In this document: in pieces, positions 46,565 through 55,471 of the stretch | Layout of the letters: each line of letters begins with the position of its first letter | How positions within the stretch are numbered: the first letter of the stretch is position 1 | DNA from: Clostridiales bacterium | Lineage (GTDB): Bacteria; Bacillota; Clostridia; Oscillospirales; Acutalibacteraceae | Assembly (NCBI GenBank): GCA_019422525.1 | Contig: JAHZDE010000006.1 | Coordinates: 45,018-109,017, forward strand | Length of the DNA: 64,000 nt | Direction: 5' to 3' | Notes under the pieces: model-generated | What the model was told of the DNA's origin: nothing | The model's input: the letters and a program-made list of their open reading frames with translations, nothing else | Database searches by the model: none | Translations under genes and position numbers: made by a program

Positions 46565-46758
46565 AGCGCAAATCAAAATACAAGAAACAATATCACTTTA
46601 TTTGTTAATTTCTTAAAGAGTATAGCATATTCTTCCCCATGTGGGAATTGTTTTTGCAAAATCCAGAGAAAATCGGCGTATAGAAGAAAAAACAGGCAGT
46701 AAATTAGCAAAATCCCTATCCATCCTGATTTTTTCGGAAATATGCCGATTTTTTGTTT

Positions 46759-46787
46759 TTGACGAAAAGACAGGAAAGGTCTAAAAT
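46759..46787 (+). promoter_or_regulatory. Promoter of the ctsR operon
   Basis: TTGACG at 46759-46764, 17-bp spacer, TAAAAT at 46782-46787. Confidence 0.7.
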
Positions 46788-46790
46788 AAA

Positions 46791-46807
46791 AGTCAAATAA
46801 AGTCAAA
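46791..46807 (+). promoter_or_regulatory. CtsR operator
   Basis: AGTCAAA-TAA-AGTCAAA at 46791-46807 matches the CtsR heptad direct repeat (RGTCAAA-NAN-RGTCAAA). It lies just downstream of the -10, so CtsR would block its own operon until heat or protein stress. Confidence 0.85.
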
Positions 46808-46821
46808 CAGGAGGGATTTCC

Positions 46822-47280
46822 ATGCGGATGACCGACAGTGTTGTCCAATATATCCTGTCTCTGTTGGAAGAAGAGCATGGGAGCGCAGAGTTTCGGCGCA
46901 ATGAGCTGGCGGAAACCATGGGCTGCGTCCCCAGTCAGATCAGCTATGTAATTTCTTCCCGTTTTACCCCGGAACAGGGGTATCTGGTGGAAAGCCGGCG
47001 GGGCGGTGGCGGATATATCCGTATTACCCGTATCCAGCGGGATGCACCGACCCTTTTGATGCATCTTATCAATTCCATAGGAGAATCGCTGGACAGTATT
47101 ACAGCCGGTGTCATGCTGAAAAACCTTGCCGAGCGGAAAATTCTTTCCCTGCGGGATGCTCGTCTGATGGCATCAGCCATTTCAGACAGGGCCCTTGCAG
47201 GAGCGCCAAGGGAAAACCGGGATGTGCTCCGAGCGGGAATCTTGAAAAATCTGCTCATGGCAGCCTACAGCACAACATAG
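46822..47280 (+). CDS. ctsR: Class III heat-shock repressor CtsR
   Basis: A 152-residue winged-helix repressor of the clp genes. R-R-N-E-L-A-E-T-M-G-C-V-P-S-Q-I-S-Y-V-I is the DNA-reading region and R-G-G-G-G-Y-I-R-I is the glycine-rich wing and heat sensor. AGGAGGG precedes the ATG. The operator lies immediately upstream, and McsA, McsB and ClpC follow, so the full regulatory circuit is present in order. Confidence 0.96.
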   Translation: MRMTDSVVQYILSLLEEEHGSAEFRRNELAETMGCVPSQISYVISSRFTPEQGYLVESRRGGGGYIRITRIQRDAPTLLMHLINSIGESLDSITAGVMLKNLAERKILSLRDARLMASAISDRALAGAPRENRDVLRAGILKNLLMAAYSTT

Positions 47281-47313
47281 GATAGGATGACAGGAGACGC
47301 AGTTTAGGCGGCC

Positions 47314-47370
47314 GGAAAGGCTGCGAGAGTCTCACAACAAGCGGGAAAGCAGCATAACGGCAGCCTTTCC
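47314..47370 (+). other. Stem-loop between ctsR and mcsA
   Basis: GGAAAGGCTGC (47314-47324) is fully complementary to GCAGCCTTTCC (47360-47370) across 35 bases. No T-run follows. It may be an mRNA processing or stability element inside the operon. Confidence 0.5.
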
Positions 47371-47402
47371 CCACTGAAAAACTGTATCAGGAGGTATGAA
47401 AT

Positions 47403-47918
47403 ATGATATGCCGTCATTGCGGGAAGAATCCTGCCACGACTCATATAAAACGAATTGTCAACGGAGAGCTGTCCGAAATTGCCTTGTGCAGCGACTGTGC
47501 CCGGAAACTGGGCTACGGTGGCCTTTTGGGCGATTGGAGCCTTGCCAGCCTGATTGGCGGATTACTGGAGGAAGAACCCGGGAAAACTGAGGAAATCCGG
47601 TGCAGCGGCTGCGGCTGCACTTTTGACGAGATTGCCCGTACCGGACGGGTAGGCTGTGCCCAGTGCTATCAGACCTTCCGCCGCCGTCTTTCTCCTATGA
47701 TTCAACGGATTCATGGAAATACCACTCATAGGGGAAAAAGCCCTCTAAAGGCCGAGTTGACCGTACAGCCGCAAACCGGAATGCAGCTTTCCGTACAGGA
47801 GGAACATTCGCTGCTGGAAGAAAAGGAAAAACAGCTTCGCAAGGCTGTAGAAGAACAGAACTTCGAGCTGGCGGTTGTGCTGCGGGATGAAATCAAAGCG
47901 CTGAAGGGGGAAAAATGA
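47403..47918 (+). CDS. mcsA: McsA, activator of protein arginine kinase
   Basis: The 171-residue protein has two zinc-finger regions (C-R-H-C ... C-S-D-C and C-S-G-C-G-C ... C-A-Q-C) and a C-terminal UVR domain with E-E-Q-N-F-E-L-A-V-V-L-R-D-E-I-K-A-L-K. It binds and activates McsB. AGGAGG is 8 bp upstream of the ATG. The mcsB start comes 1 base after its stop codon. Confidence 0.93.
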   Translation: MICRHCGKNPATTHIKRIVNGELSEIALCSDCARKLGYGGLLGDWSLASLIGGLLEEEPGKTEEIRCSGCGCTFDEIARTGRVGCAQCYQTFRRRLSPMIQRIHGNTTHRGKSPLKAELTVQPQTGMQLSVQEEHSLLEEKEKQLRKAVEEQNFELAVVLRDEIKALKGEK

Positions 47919-47919
47919 G

Positions 47920-48957
47920 ATGAGCGAGATGCAAAAATGGTATGAAAAAACCGGTTCAGAAGGGGATGTGGTGATCAGTACCCGGATTCGTCTTGCCCGA
48001 AATCTCAAGGGAGTCCCCTTCCCCGGGAAAATGAACGATTCCATGAAAAATCAAGTGCTGGAAGCAGTCCATCAGGCAGTTATGGCGCCTAACAGTCTGT
48101 TTTCGGGTTTCTTTATGTGGATTCCCATTGCTGCCCTGTCTGCTACAGCCGCTGTTTCGCTGGTGGAACGCCATTTGGCCAGCCCTGAATTTATTTCCCG
48201 TCCAGCGGGAAGAGCCCTGCTTTTGTCAAAAGATGAAAGCGCTTCGATTATGGTGAACGAAGAGGACCATCTGCATATTCAGGTGCTGCTGGAAGGTCTT
48301 TCTTTGAAAGAAGCCTGGCAAACTGCCAGCAGGTTGGATGACGCCCTCAACGAGCGCCTTTCCTTTGCCTTTGATTCCCAGCTGGGATATCTGACCCAGC
48401 ACCCCACAGATTTGGGAACAGGGATGCGCGCTTCTTTGATGCTCCATCTTCCGGCATTGGAGGAAAGCGGGATTATCAGCCGTACTGCTTCGAATCTTTC
48501 CAAGCTGGGCCTTTCTCTCAAGGGTGCCATGGAGGAAAACGGTGAGACAACCGGCTGCCTGTATCAGCTTTCCAATCGGGTAACGCTGGGGCTCAGTGAG
48601 GAAGAGGCTCTTTCCAATCTGGAAACCATTTCCATGCAGATTCTGCGTCAGGAACGAGGGGCAAGAGAAAAACTCATGCGTCGGATGGAAACACAAGATA
48701 CCATTGCCCGTTCTTTGGGAATTTTACAAAATGCCCGTCTGCTTGGCAGCAGCGAATTTATGAAACTGCTTTCCAATGTCCGTTTGGGAGTAGCCTGCGG
48801 TTTTATTAGCGGAATTGATATGGGAACCTTAAACCGTCTGGCAATTTTGGGGCAGCCGGCAACACTGCGTCTGCCTGACAATCAGGAAGACGTGCCCAAA
48901 GAAGAGCAGACTATTTTGCGCGCCCGTCTGGTGCGGCAGGCTTTGGGCGCCAACTAA
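47920..48957 (+). CDS. mcsB: McsB, protein arginine kinase
   Basis: The 345-residue phosphagen-kinase-fold enzyme phosphorylates arginines to tag proteins for ClpCP. I-S-T-R-I-R-L-A-R-N near the start and M-V-N-E-E-D-H-L are ATP- and substrate-site motifs, and the C-terminal R-L-P-D-N-Q-E-D region holds the arginine-phosphate receptor part. In the catalytic loop, where most McsB proteins have C-P-T-N-x-G-T-G, this one reads H161-P-T-D-L-G-T-G. Loss of that cysteine may alter redox control. Otherwise it looks complete. Confidence 0.93.
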   Translation: MSEMQKWYEKTGSEGDVVISTRIRLARNLKGVPFPGKMNDSMKNQVLEAVHQAVMAPNSLFSGFFMWIPIAALSATAAVSLVERHLASPEFISRPAGRALLLSKDESASIMVNEEDHLHIQVLLEGLSLKEAWQTASRLDDALNERLSFAFDSQLGYLTQHPTDLGTGMRASLMLHLPALEESGIISRTASNLSKLGLSLKGAMEENGETTGCLYQLSNRVTLGLSEEEALSNLETISMQILRQERGAREKLMRRMETQDTIARSLGILQNARLLGSSEFMKLLSNVRLGVACGFISGIDMGTLNRLAILGQPATLRLPDNQEDVPKEEQTILRARLVRQALGAN

Positions 48958-48998
48958 TTTTAGAAACTACAAAAGGTCCTTTGCAAGGAGGGAGAGAG

Positions 48999-51452
48999 AT
49001 GTATCGTTTTAGCGGATGTACCGAAAATGCCAATGACGCTTTGAACCGTGCCATTGAAAAAGCTCGGGAATTGGGCCATGAATCCATTGGCAGCGAGCAT
49101 ATGATTTTGGGAATTTTGGAAAATGGGGAAAACCCGGCTTCTCAGGTGCTGAGGAGGTTGGGGGTTACCGAGAGAAATTTTGAAGAGAAGCTGAAAGAAA
49201 AAATAGGCGTTCGTACGCCCAGTGAGGTAACGCCCGCTGATTTCACTCCCAGAAGCAAACGGATTTTACAGCTTGCGGCGGCCCAGGCTGCCCATTTTGG
49301 ACAAAAGGCTGTGGGGACCGAACATCTTCTGCTGGCCGTCTTGGAAGAAGGGGATGGCTATGGCGTTCGGATTTTGGCAGAGTTGGGCGCCGGTCCCCGG
49401 GATATTTTGAGAGGGCTGACAGAAGTATTGGCGTCAAAACGTTCTGACAGCCTTTCTCCTGAAACGGAGAGAACCGGAACTAAAGCGGAAAAAACCTCGC
49501 AAAAGCCGTTGGAACGGTTTGGAAGAGATTTAATACAAATGGCCGCTGAGGGAAAAATTGACCCGGTTATTGGCCGGGAAGAGGAGATCCAGCGGGTCAT
49601 CCAGATTTTGTGCCGCCGGACGAAAAATAATCCTGTGCTCATCGGCGAGCCGGGCGTGGGGAAAACCGCCATTGCAGAAGGGCTAGCCTTGAAAATTCAG
49701 AAGGACGAAGTCCCGGAGCCGCTGAAAGGAAAGCGCCTGATTGCGCTGGACTTGACGGGCATGGTAGCTGGGACAAAGTACCGCGGGGATTTTGAAGAGC
49801 GGATTCAGGCAACCCTTGACGAGGTGAAAAAGGCCGGCAACGTGATGTTGTTTATCGACGAACTGCATACCATCGTAGGGGCAGGCGCGGCGGAAGGTTC
49901 TGCTGACGCGGCTAATATTCTCAAGCCGTCTTTGGCAAGGGGAGAAGTCCAGATTATCGGAGCCACTACCGTCAGCGAATACCGCCGTTATATTGAAAAG
50001 GACGCAGCGCTGGAAAGAAGGTTTCAGCCGGTAACTGTGGGGGAACCCTCACAGCAAGAAACCAAGTCTATCCTGTTGGGGCTTCGCAGCCGTTATGAAG
50101 AGCATCATCAGGTGAAGATTACAGACGCTGCCATCGAAGCGGCTATCCGGCTTTCAGCGCGGTATATCCCGGATCGGTTTTTGCCTGATAAAGCCATCGA
50201 CTTGATAGATGAAGCATCCTCGAGAGTGCGCCTGCGGCTGTACGCTGCTCCGGAAGGAATCGACCGGCTTGAAAAAGAAACGGCACAGCTGGAGGAGGAA
50301 AAGGCTCAGGCCATCAATGCCCAGGAATTCGAACAGGCGGCTGCTTTGCGGGACAGGCAGAAGGCTCTGGAAAAGCAGTTGGAAGAAGAGAAAGAAAGCT
50401 GGGAGCAGAAGAAACAGGGCACTACTGGGGAAGTTACGCCAGAAGATGTGGCAGAAATTGTGTCCATGTGGACGGGCGTACCCGTTTCCCGGATAACCGA
50501 GGAAGAAGGAAAAAAGCTGCTGCGTTTGGAGGAAACCCTGCACCAGCGCATTGTAGGGCAAGAAGAGGCAGTTTCCGCTGTAAGCAGAGCCATCCGCCGG
50601 GGACGCTCCGGGTTGAAAGAGCCTCACAGACCCATTGGTTCCTTTTTGTTTTTGGGTCCTACCGGCGTGGGCAAAACAGAGCTTTGCCGAGGGCTGGCGG
50701 AAGCCCTGTTTGGAGATGAGGACGCTATGCTCCGGTTTGATATGTCGGAGTATATGGAAAAATATGCGGTATCCCGTCTGACCGGTTCCCCGCCTGGCTA
50801 TGTGGGCTATGAGGAAGGCGGCCAGCTGACCGAAGCTGTCAGCCGCCATCCCTATTCGGTGGTACTGTTCGACGAGATTGAAAAAGCACATCCGGACGTG
50901 TTCAATCTGCTTCTGCAGATTCTGGACGACGGGCGCCTGACGGATAGCCAGGGGCGCCGAGTGGACTTTTGCAATACGGTGATTATTATGACCTCCAACA
51001 TCGGTGGAAAAAGGCTGACGGAGGGAAAACGGAATCTGGGATTTGCTCCCGAAGAAACCGATGAGCTCCAAAAACAGAAGCAGATCCGGAAGGAAATGAT
51101 GGAAGAGCTGAAAGGGTTATTCCGTCCCGAATTTTTAAACCGGATAGACGAATGGATTGTGTTCCGCAAGCTGACAGAAGACGAGATTTGCCAGATTGCC
51201 GGAAATTTGCTGAACAAGCTGAAAGTCCGTCTGGAAGAGATGAAAATTACCGTGGAGTTCCCGGAAGAGACCGTTCGGAAAATTGCCCGGCAGGGATACG
51301 ACCCGGTTTATGGCGCAAGACCTCTGCGGCGAGCTATTCAAACGGGGATTGAGGATATGCTGGCGGAAGAAATGCTTTCCGGCAGGCTTTCATCAGGAGA
51401 TAAAGCGGTGTGCCGGTATGTTGACGGAAAGTTTTGTGTCGATGCCGAATAA
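48999..51452 (+). CDS. clpC: ClpC, AAA+ unfoldase of the ClpCP protease
   Basis: The 817-residue Hsp100 protein unfolds substrates for ClpP. Order: Clp N-domain with two repeats (1-145), first AAA+ module with G-E-P-G-V-G-K-T at 216-223, a middle coiled-coil/UVR segment (about 410-470) that binds McsA/McsB-type adaptors, and second AAA+ module with G-P-T-G-V-G-K-T at 553-560. AAGGAGG is 7 bp before ATG 48999; the frame is open a little further up, but that part overlaps the ribosome site. clpP is not in the window. A strong terminator ends the operon. Confidence 0.95.
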   Translation: MYRFSGCTENANDALNRAIEKARELGHESIGSEHMILGILENGENPASQVLRRLGVTERNFEEKLKEKIGVRTPSEVTPADFTPRSKRILQLAAAQAAHFGQKAVGTEHLLLAVLEEGDGYGVRILAELGAGPRDILRGLTEVLASKRSDSLSPETERTGTKAEKTSQKPLERFGRDLIQMAAEGKIDPVIGREEEIQRVIQILCRRTKNNPVLIGEPGVGKTAIAEGLALKIQKDEVPEPLKGKRLIALDLTGMVAGTKYRGDFEERIQATLDEVKKAGNVMLFIDELHTIVGAGAAEGSADAANILKPSLARGEVQIIGATTVSEYRRYIEKDAALERRFQPVTVGEPSQQETKSILLGLRSRYEEHHQVKITDAAIEAAIRLSARYIPDRFLPDKAIDLIDEASSRVRLRLYAAPEGIDRLEKETAQLEEEKAQAINAQEFEQAAALRDRQKALEKQLEEEKESWEQKKQGTTGEVTPEDVAEIVSMWTGVPVSRITEEEGKKLLRLEETLHQRIVGQEEAVSAVSRAIRRGRSGLKEPHRPIGSFLFLGPTGVGKTELCRGLAEALFGDEDAMLRFDMSEYMEKYAVSRLTGSPPGYVGYEEGGQLTEAVSRHPYSVVLFDEIEKAHPDVFNLLLQILDDGRLTDSQGRRVDFCNTVIIMTSNIGGKRLTEGKRNLGFAPEETDELQKQKQIRKEMMEELKGLFRPEFLNRIDEWIVFRKLTEDEICQIAGNLLNKLKVRLEEMKITVEFPEETVRKIARQGYDPVYGARPLRRAIQTGIEDMLAEEMLSGRLSSGDKAVCRYVDGKFCVDAE

Positions 51453-51461
51453 ACCTAAAAG

Positions 51462-51508
51462 AAAAGCATCATCAGAAGCTATTTGCTTTCTGATGATGCT
51501 TTTTATTT
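51462..51508. terminator. Bidirectional terminator between clpC and the carboxypeptidase gene
   Basis: A 16-bp perfect stem (51462-51477 with 51488-51503) with A-run and T-run flanks serves both converging genes. Confidence 0.9.
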
Positions 51509-51531
51509 TGCAGTTTAATTTTCGGAAAAGA

Positions 51532-52446
51532 TTATTTTCCACCATTTTGCAGGTAATACAGATATTCTTCCAGACACATATCCAGTTCCTTCATTTTTTC
51601 GGCGTGCTCTTTTCCCACATAACGGTAGTGCCAAGGCTCATACATGATATGCGTAATCCCTTCTTTTCCCTTGGGATAGCGAAGAATAAAGCCGTATTCT
51701 GCGCCGTGCTCCTGAAGCCACTGGAATTCTTTGGTGTTTTCAAAGTCTGCGGAAACGCCGTTGAAATCAATCGCCAGTCCGGTGTTATGCTCACTATAGC
51801 CGGGGCGGGCAACTGCAATTTCTGCTTCCGATTCTGCCTGCTCTTCGGTCATTCCGCTGCGGACGTTGTTATCAATTTCTTCCTGGAACAATTGTGCCTG
51901 TAATTCTTGGCTGCGGTAACAGGAAGAAATCCACAAATTGATTCCGTCAGCTGTGGCAGCTCGATACAGGGCTTCATAGGGCTCTTTCAGGCGCGAATCC
52001 ATTTGTACGTCAAAAGCTGTGATAATGGTGCTGTTTTGCAGATAGCTTTCGGGAAGCTGAACTTTGGGATTGACCAGCACCAAATTCCATTCGGAACGTT
52101 GCCGAATATTTTCGCAAATAACGTCTCCACCGGACGAGGGGATAAGAGAGGCAGTCTGTTCCCAGTTCAGCTGAGGTTCCTGGGTAGAACTGTCAGTTGA
52201 TGAAACACTGCTTTCCTCTCCCGAAATCCAAATGGATTCATTTTGGAAGAAGGCGATCATAAGGGCACAGATCCCAATAATCATGGCAGCACAAAGAACA
52301 AGAAGGGCAGTCATTTTCAATTTGGAAAAAGAGGTCCGTTTTTTTCGAGTGGGGGAAAATGATTTTTTGCGGCTGCGCATCACGGTGTTTCGAGAACGTT
52401 TGGGGCGCTTGTAGGGTGAACGGTTCTTTTTCTGATATGCTTTCAT
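51532..52446 (-). CDS. VanY-type D-Ala-D-Ala carboxypeptidase, membrane-anchored
   Basis: A 304-residue protein. A strongly basic N-terminus (about 40 residues of Lys, Arg, Ser) leads to one membrane segment (about 45-66), a Ser-rich linker and an M15 peptidase domain. Zinc-site motifs are S-C-Y-R-S, S-E-H-N-T-G-L-A-I-D-F and E-P-W-H-Y-R-Y-V-G. It trims terminal D-alanine from peptidoglycan stems outside the membrane. The start at 52446 has GGAGG 10 bp upstream. There are no van resistance genes nearby, so it is a cell-wall maintenance enzyme (LdcB/DacY-like). Confidence 0.9.
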   Translation of the reverse strand: MKAYQKKNRSPYKRPKRSRNTVMRSRKKSFSPTRKKRTSFSKLKMTALLVLCAAMIIGICALMIAFFQNESIWISGEESSVSSTDSSTQEPQLNWEQTASLIPSSGGDVICENIRQRSEWNLVLVNPKVQLPESYLQNSTIITAFDVQMDSRLKEPYEALYRAATADGINLWISSCYRSQELQAQLFQEEIDNNVRSGMTEEQAESEAEIAVARPGYSEHNTGLAIDFNGVSADFENTKEFQWLQEHGAEYGFILRYPKGKEGITHIMYEPWHYRYVGKEHAEKMKELDMCLEEYLYYLQNGGK

Positions 52447-52661
52447 ATATAAATTCCTCCGAGGACACAACAATTCTCAATCACAAACAATTTCCAGTCC
52501 CTATCATAGCATATTCTCCCGATAGATTACAAGAATTATTCTCTATGGTTTTATAAGGATATGTTCACGAAAAATTTCTTCTCATAAGAGAGGGAGACAG
52601 TGAGGAAAAAACAGCGTATCCGACAGAAAAGAATATTTTTCAAAAAAATTTAAAAAAACGC

Positions 52662-52690
52662 TTGACTTTCTATTTTGATTCCTGTATAAT
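52662..52690 (+). promoter_or_regulatory. Promoter of tRNA-Pro
   Basis: TTGACT at 52662-52667, 17-bp spacer, perfect TATAAT at 52685-52690. Confidence 0.8.
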
Positions 52691-52728
52691 AACACACGTC
52701 GCCAATGAGACGGCAACAAAAACAGAAT

Positions 52729-52804
52729 CCGGGTGTGGCGCAGCTGGTAGCGCGCTTGACTGGGGGTCAAGAGGCCGTGAGTTCAAGTCTCGCCACTCGG
52801 ACCA
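52729..52804 (+). tRNA. tRNA-Pro (anticodon GGG)
   Basis: A 76-nt cloverleaf. Acceptor stem CCGGGTG/CACTCGG (one G-T), anticodon stem CTTGA/TCAAG with loop CTGGGGG, T stem GTGAG/CTCGC with loop TTCAAGT, discriminator A and encoded CCA. The anticodon GGG reads proline CCC and CCU codons. It is alone, with its own promoter and terminator. Confidence 0.95.
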
Positions 52805-52849
52805 AACTGAATCTGGAACGCAAATCGTGTTCCAGATTCAGTTTTTTTT
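52805..52849 (+). terminator. Terminator of tRNA-Pro
   Basis: Perfect 15-bp stem (52805-52819 with 52829-52843), 9-nt loop, eight Ts. Confidence 0.92.
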
Positions 52850-52875
52850 ATTTTTTTAGTGCTCACGTCCAAGAG

Positions 52876-52908
52876 AGTCCAGATGCAAATTGCGTCTGGA
52901 CTTTTTTT
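52876..52908 (+). terminator. Second hairpin terminator behind tRNA-Pro
   Basis: AGTCCAGATGCA pairs with TGCGTCTGGACT (one T-G), then a run of Ts. It overlaps the end of the holin gene on the other strand, so it may protect that gene from tRNA read-through. Confidence 0.8.
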
Positions 52909-53167
52909 ATTTCTGTTTGGGCTTTTCATAGGTCATCGCTTGTGCGCTGTCGGAGATTCCTCCTGTAGTGGGGTCGTTGATGACGCCAGTTAGTGTTATT
53001 AAACTAAACACGGTTCCTACTACAGAGGAAATTTGCTGGGTTAAAGGGGAGGAATCCCAATTGATACCAAAAATGGATAAGATCTGGCTGGTAAGAAGTA
53101 ATATAGATGGGATGGCAGTAAGCCAGAAGGTTTTATTTTTTAATCGGACAGTCCAGTTAAGCTTCAT
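52907..53167 (-). CDS. Phage-type holin
   Basis: An 86-residue membrane protein matching the phi-LC3-like holin group. It starts M-K-L-N-W-T-V-R-L-K-N-K-T-F-W, with one hydrophobic segment (about 15-35), the I-N-W-D turn, a second segment (about 50-68) and the D-P-T-T-G-G-I-S-D-S motif near the end. Holins let cytoplasmic endolysins reach the wall. It lies downstream of an amidase gene on the same strand. The start at 53167 follows GGGGGTG. Confidence 0.88.
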   Translation of the reverse strand: MKLNWTVRLKNKTFWLTAIPSILLLTSQILSIFGINWDSSPLTQQISSVVGTVFSLITLTGVINDPTTGGISDSAQAMTYEKPKQK

Positions 53168-53219
53168 AACATCACCCCCTTCCAATATTTTTTGCGCTGG
53201 GTTACCTCAATTTTTTTCT

Positions 53220-54290
53220 TTATTCTAAAATTATTTGGAAACGGTCAAAGGGTTTTCCAAAGGTTCCGGCATATCCATCTTGACCATTGGTAGTTTCGTT
53301 GTCATACTGCCAGGGCCAGTAATCACCGTTAAGCGGGGAAACACGGTATTTTGCTTTCCGATAAGGTTTCACATGATTGGGGGTATAGTAGTACATTTCG
53401 ATAGCATCAATAGCTTTTCCATTGCCTGCATAGCCGTTAGCCGCATCACTGATATTGTAGCCGGTGACATAGGGCAGCCAGCTTCCGCCTTTAATATGAA
53501 CGCGATATTTTACGCTTCCCAAATTTGCGCGGATTGCAACATCGGTAATGGCGTCTCCAGGGAGACCGGCATAATCTGTGAGATTTTTAACGGTCGGATA
53601 CCATTTGCCCTTTTTCCCCCGCACACGATATTCTACACTGATAGTGGTGTTGGGCACAATGGGAGTTTCTTCTGTTTGTGGTTTGTTATCCGGACGCTCG
53701 ATTTCACCTGTTCCCGAAGAATTCAACAGCTTTTTCACATCTGCTCGAAAGGTATCCATGCTTTTGCCGTGTTTTGGAAACCAGTGCATCACGTCGCTGT
53801 GATTGGATGCATTCCCTTGTTCATATCCTTCGCTGTGACAGATAATGTCCTTTTCTGTCAGACTGTACTGCCTGCATAGATAGGCACACAGTTCCACAGC
53901 TTCCTGATAGACAGCATCAAAATATTTTTTATCCGTTAAATCGTCCTCACAGATTTCAAAGGAAATATGGGTGTCGTTGGCAGAACTACGAGTACCGTTT
54001 CCAGCATGCCACCCGCGCCAGTTCCAAGGCAGCGTCTGGTACGTGGCAACCGTTCCGTCCGCCAGTTTTCCAATAAAAGCGTGAGTGCAGACATAGGAGC
54101 CTCCAGGCTTGTCCTGATTCCAGTGATTTTCATACTGGTTTTCTCCCAGCAAACCGTCATCTGGACCTACATAGCGCTTCAGCCAGGGATTGTTTGCGCC
54201 GGTGGAATGAACCATAATTCCTTTTGGTGTTATCGTTTTGCCCGCTTGGTAACAGGCATTTTTTGTTAAAATAAGTTTGTGCAGATTCAT
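53220..54290 (-). CDS. N-acetylmuramoyl-L-alanine amidase (endolysin-like) with C-terminal repeats
   Basis: A 356-residue wall hydrolase. The amidase_2 domain (1-190) shows V-H-S-T-G (zinc His 28), W-x-W-R-G-W-H-A-G and I-S-F-E-I-C-E-D. After a Pro/Thr linker come three ~50-residue repeats of the form Y-R-V ... W-x-P ... Y-A-G-x-x-G, probably wall-binding. There is no signal peptide, so it depends on the adjacent holin for export. AGAAAGGA precedes the start on this strand. No other phage genes are present. Confidence 0.9.
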   Translation of the reverse strand: MNLHKLILTKNACYQAGKTITPKGIMVHSTGANNPWLKRYVGPDDGLLGENQYENHWNQDKPGGSYVCTHAFIGKLADGTVATYQTLPWNWRGWHAGNGTRSSANDTHISFEICEDDLTDKKYFDAVYQEAVELCAYLCRQYSLTEKDIICHSEGYEQGNASNHSDVMHWFPKHGKSMDTFRADVKKLLNSSGTGEIERPDNKPQTEETPIVPNTTISVEYRVRGKKGKWYPTVKNLTDYAGLPGDAITDVAIRANLGSVKYRVHIKGGSWLPYVTGYNISDAANGYAGNGKAIDAIEMYYYTPNHVKPYRKAKYRVSPLNGDYWPWQYDNETTNGQDGYAGTFGKPFDRFQIILE

Positions 54291-54417
54291 ATAATCATTC
54301 CTTTCTATAATGCGTTTGGCTTTTGTTTGTATTCAGGATTTTTTACTCCTGTATCAATATATGAACAAAGCTGGAATTTCGTGTTTGCATATTTTTGATT
54401 TCTGTATTCTTTCATAG

Positions 54418-54466
54418 AAAAACGCCACCGGAGCCTCCTGTATCAGGAAAACTTCGATGGCGTTTA
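54418..54466 (-). terminator. Branched hairpin terminator after the small membrane protein gene
   Basis: AAACGCCA and TGGCGTTT close a long stem that contains a smaller CCTG/CAGG hairpin. On the minus strand it ends in TTTTTC. It separates the HD-protein operon from the amidase-holin pair; the 250-bp gap holds nothing else I can recognise. Confidence 0.6.
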
Positions 54467-54540
54467 TAAGATGTATGATTTCAGAAAAATAGAATGGTGA
54501 GGGAAGAAATAAGATTCCCCCTTCTGACAGCACCGATATT

Positions 54541-54684
54541 TTATGCCAAAAACGTAGGATTTTGCAGATAAAAATAGGCGCACACCCCTACGGCGGCAAA
54601 AAGGACGCCGGATAGAATCAGGGCAACGGTACAGCGCCGGATGAGTTTTTCTCTTTGTCTGCGTCTGCTTTTTTCGGTCAGCAT
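54541..54684 (-). CDS. Small membrane protein, 47 residues, unknown
   Basis: A frame of 47 codons with AAAGGAGG 9 bp before its ATG (54684). The first 17 residues are very basic (M-L-T-E-K-S-R-R-R-Q-R-E-K-L-I-R-R), followed by one membrane helix (about 19-41) and a short outer tail ending in F-L-A. It lies 79 bp behind the HD gene on the same strand and ahead of a terminator, so it is probably in that operon. No family is recognised. Confidence 0.6.
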   Translation of the reverse strand: MLTEKSRRRQREKLIRRCTVALILSGVLFAAVGVCAYFYLQNPTFLA

Positions 54685-54763
54685 TTGGCAGCGCCTCCTT
54701 TCAGAAGCGATTATACCAGGTACATTTGGCCGGATTATCACAGAATTCTTACGTTTCCGTAAG

Positions 54764-55345
54764 TCACCGGACCTGTGAACTTCCCTGTTCCCGCAGATAG
54801 GTGGCTTCCAGATCTGCCATGTGCAGCTTGACGGCCAATGGGTAGCGCTCATATGCCCGGCTGATGCTCATACTTCCGCCTCGAGCCGCTTCGTCAAAAC
54901 CACCCATGTGCCACCGGATGGCTACCGCTTCAGCCGGCTTGAGACGCATAAACCGCTCAATCAGGTAGACAGACTTTTCTCCGTGACCATAGGGAAAGGC
55001 GTCCTCTATCATATAAAAGGGCTTTTTCTCCCACTGGCCGGTTTCGTCGTTTTTTACGTTCCGGGTAGAAACCTTATAAAACTGTGCTTTACATACGTCG
55101 TGGAGAAGGCCGCAGATAGCAAAACTTTCTTCGTTGTCGCCTTCTTCAAAATACCGTTCCCGCATGACCTGATACACATTCAAGCTGTGCATGACCAGCC
55201 CGCCTTCACAGGCGCAATGATATTTGGCACTGGCCGGCGCTGTGAAAAAGTCCCGCTGGCCCAACCAGGAGAGCAATTCTTCGCTGCCGGCCCGGTGAAT
55301 ATGCCGGGTATATACCTCGTGAAATTTTTCCTGCCATTCCGTCAT
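54764..55345 (-). CDS. HD-domain phosphohydrolase-like protein
   Basis: The 193-residue protein has an HD fold: G-L-V-M-H-S-L-N-V supplies the first His, L-L-H-D-V-C-K the HD pair, and a later H-G-E-K-S-V-Y-L-I and R-W-H-M-G-G more metal ligands. Such proteins act on nucleotides or nucleic acid ends. The ATG at 55345 follows AAAGGAG by about 9 bp. It is divergent from the GntR operon. Substrate unknown. Confidence 0.8.
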   Translation of the reverse strand: MTEWQEKFHEVYTRHIHRAGSEELLSWLGQRDFFTAPASAKYHCACEGGLVMHSLNVYQVMRERYFEEGDNEESFAICGLLHDVCKAQFYKVSTRNVKNDETGQWEKKPFYMIEDAFPYGHGEKSVYLIERFMRLKPAEAVAIRWHMGGFDEAARGGSMSISRAYERYPLAVKLHMADLEATYLREQGSSQVR

Positions 55346-55442
55346 TCCAAACAACTCCTTTCGTGCTGGGTTTCATTATATCACAACCAAAAGGGGGCAA
55401 TCAATTTTTGTGATGGGAAAGCTTTGAAAAATGGAAAATCCC

Positions 55443-55471
55443 TTGACAAATTGGAGAAAATATTGTATGCT
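55443..55471 (+). promoter_or_regulatory. Promoter of the GntR-ABC operon
   Basis: Perfect TTGACA at 55443-55448, 17-bp spacer, TATGCT at 55466-55471 with TTG just before it. Confidence 0.75.

Noticed and set aside
46573..47064. Minus-strand open frame across the nfo-ctsR gap into ctsR
   Set aside because: It overlaps the ctsR promoter, operator and gene, and its product shows no domain.
52700..54300. Prophage integrated at tRNA-Pro
   Set aside because: Only a holin and an amidase are present; no integrase, structural genes or duplicated tRNA end were found.
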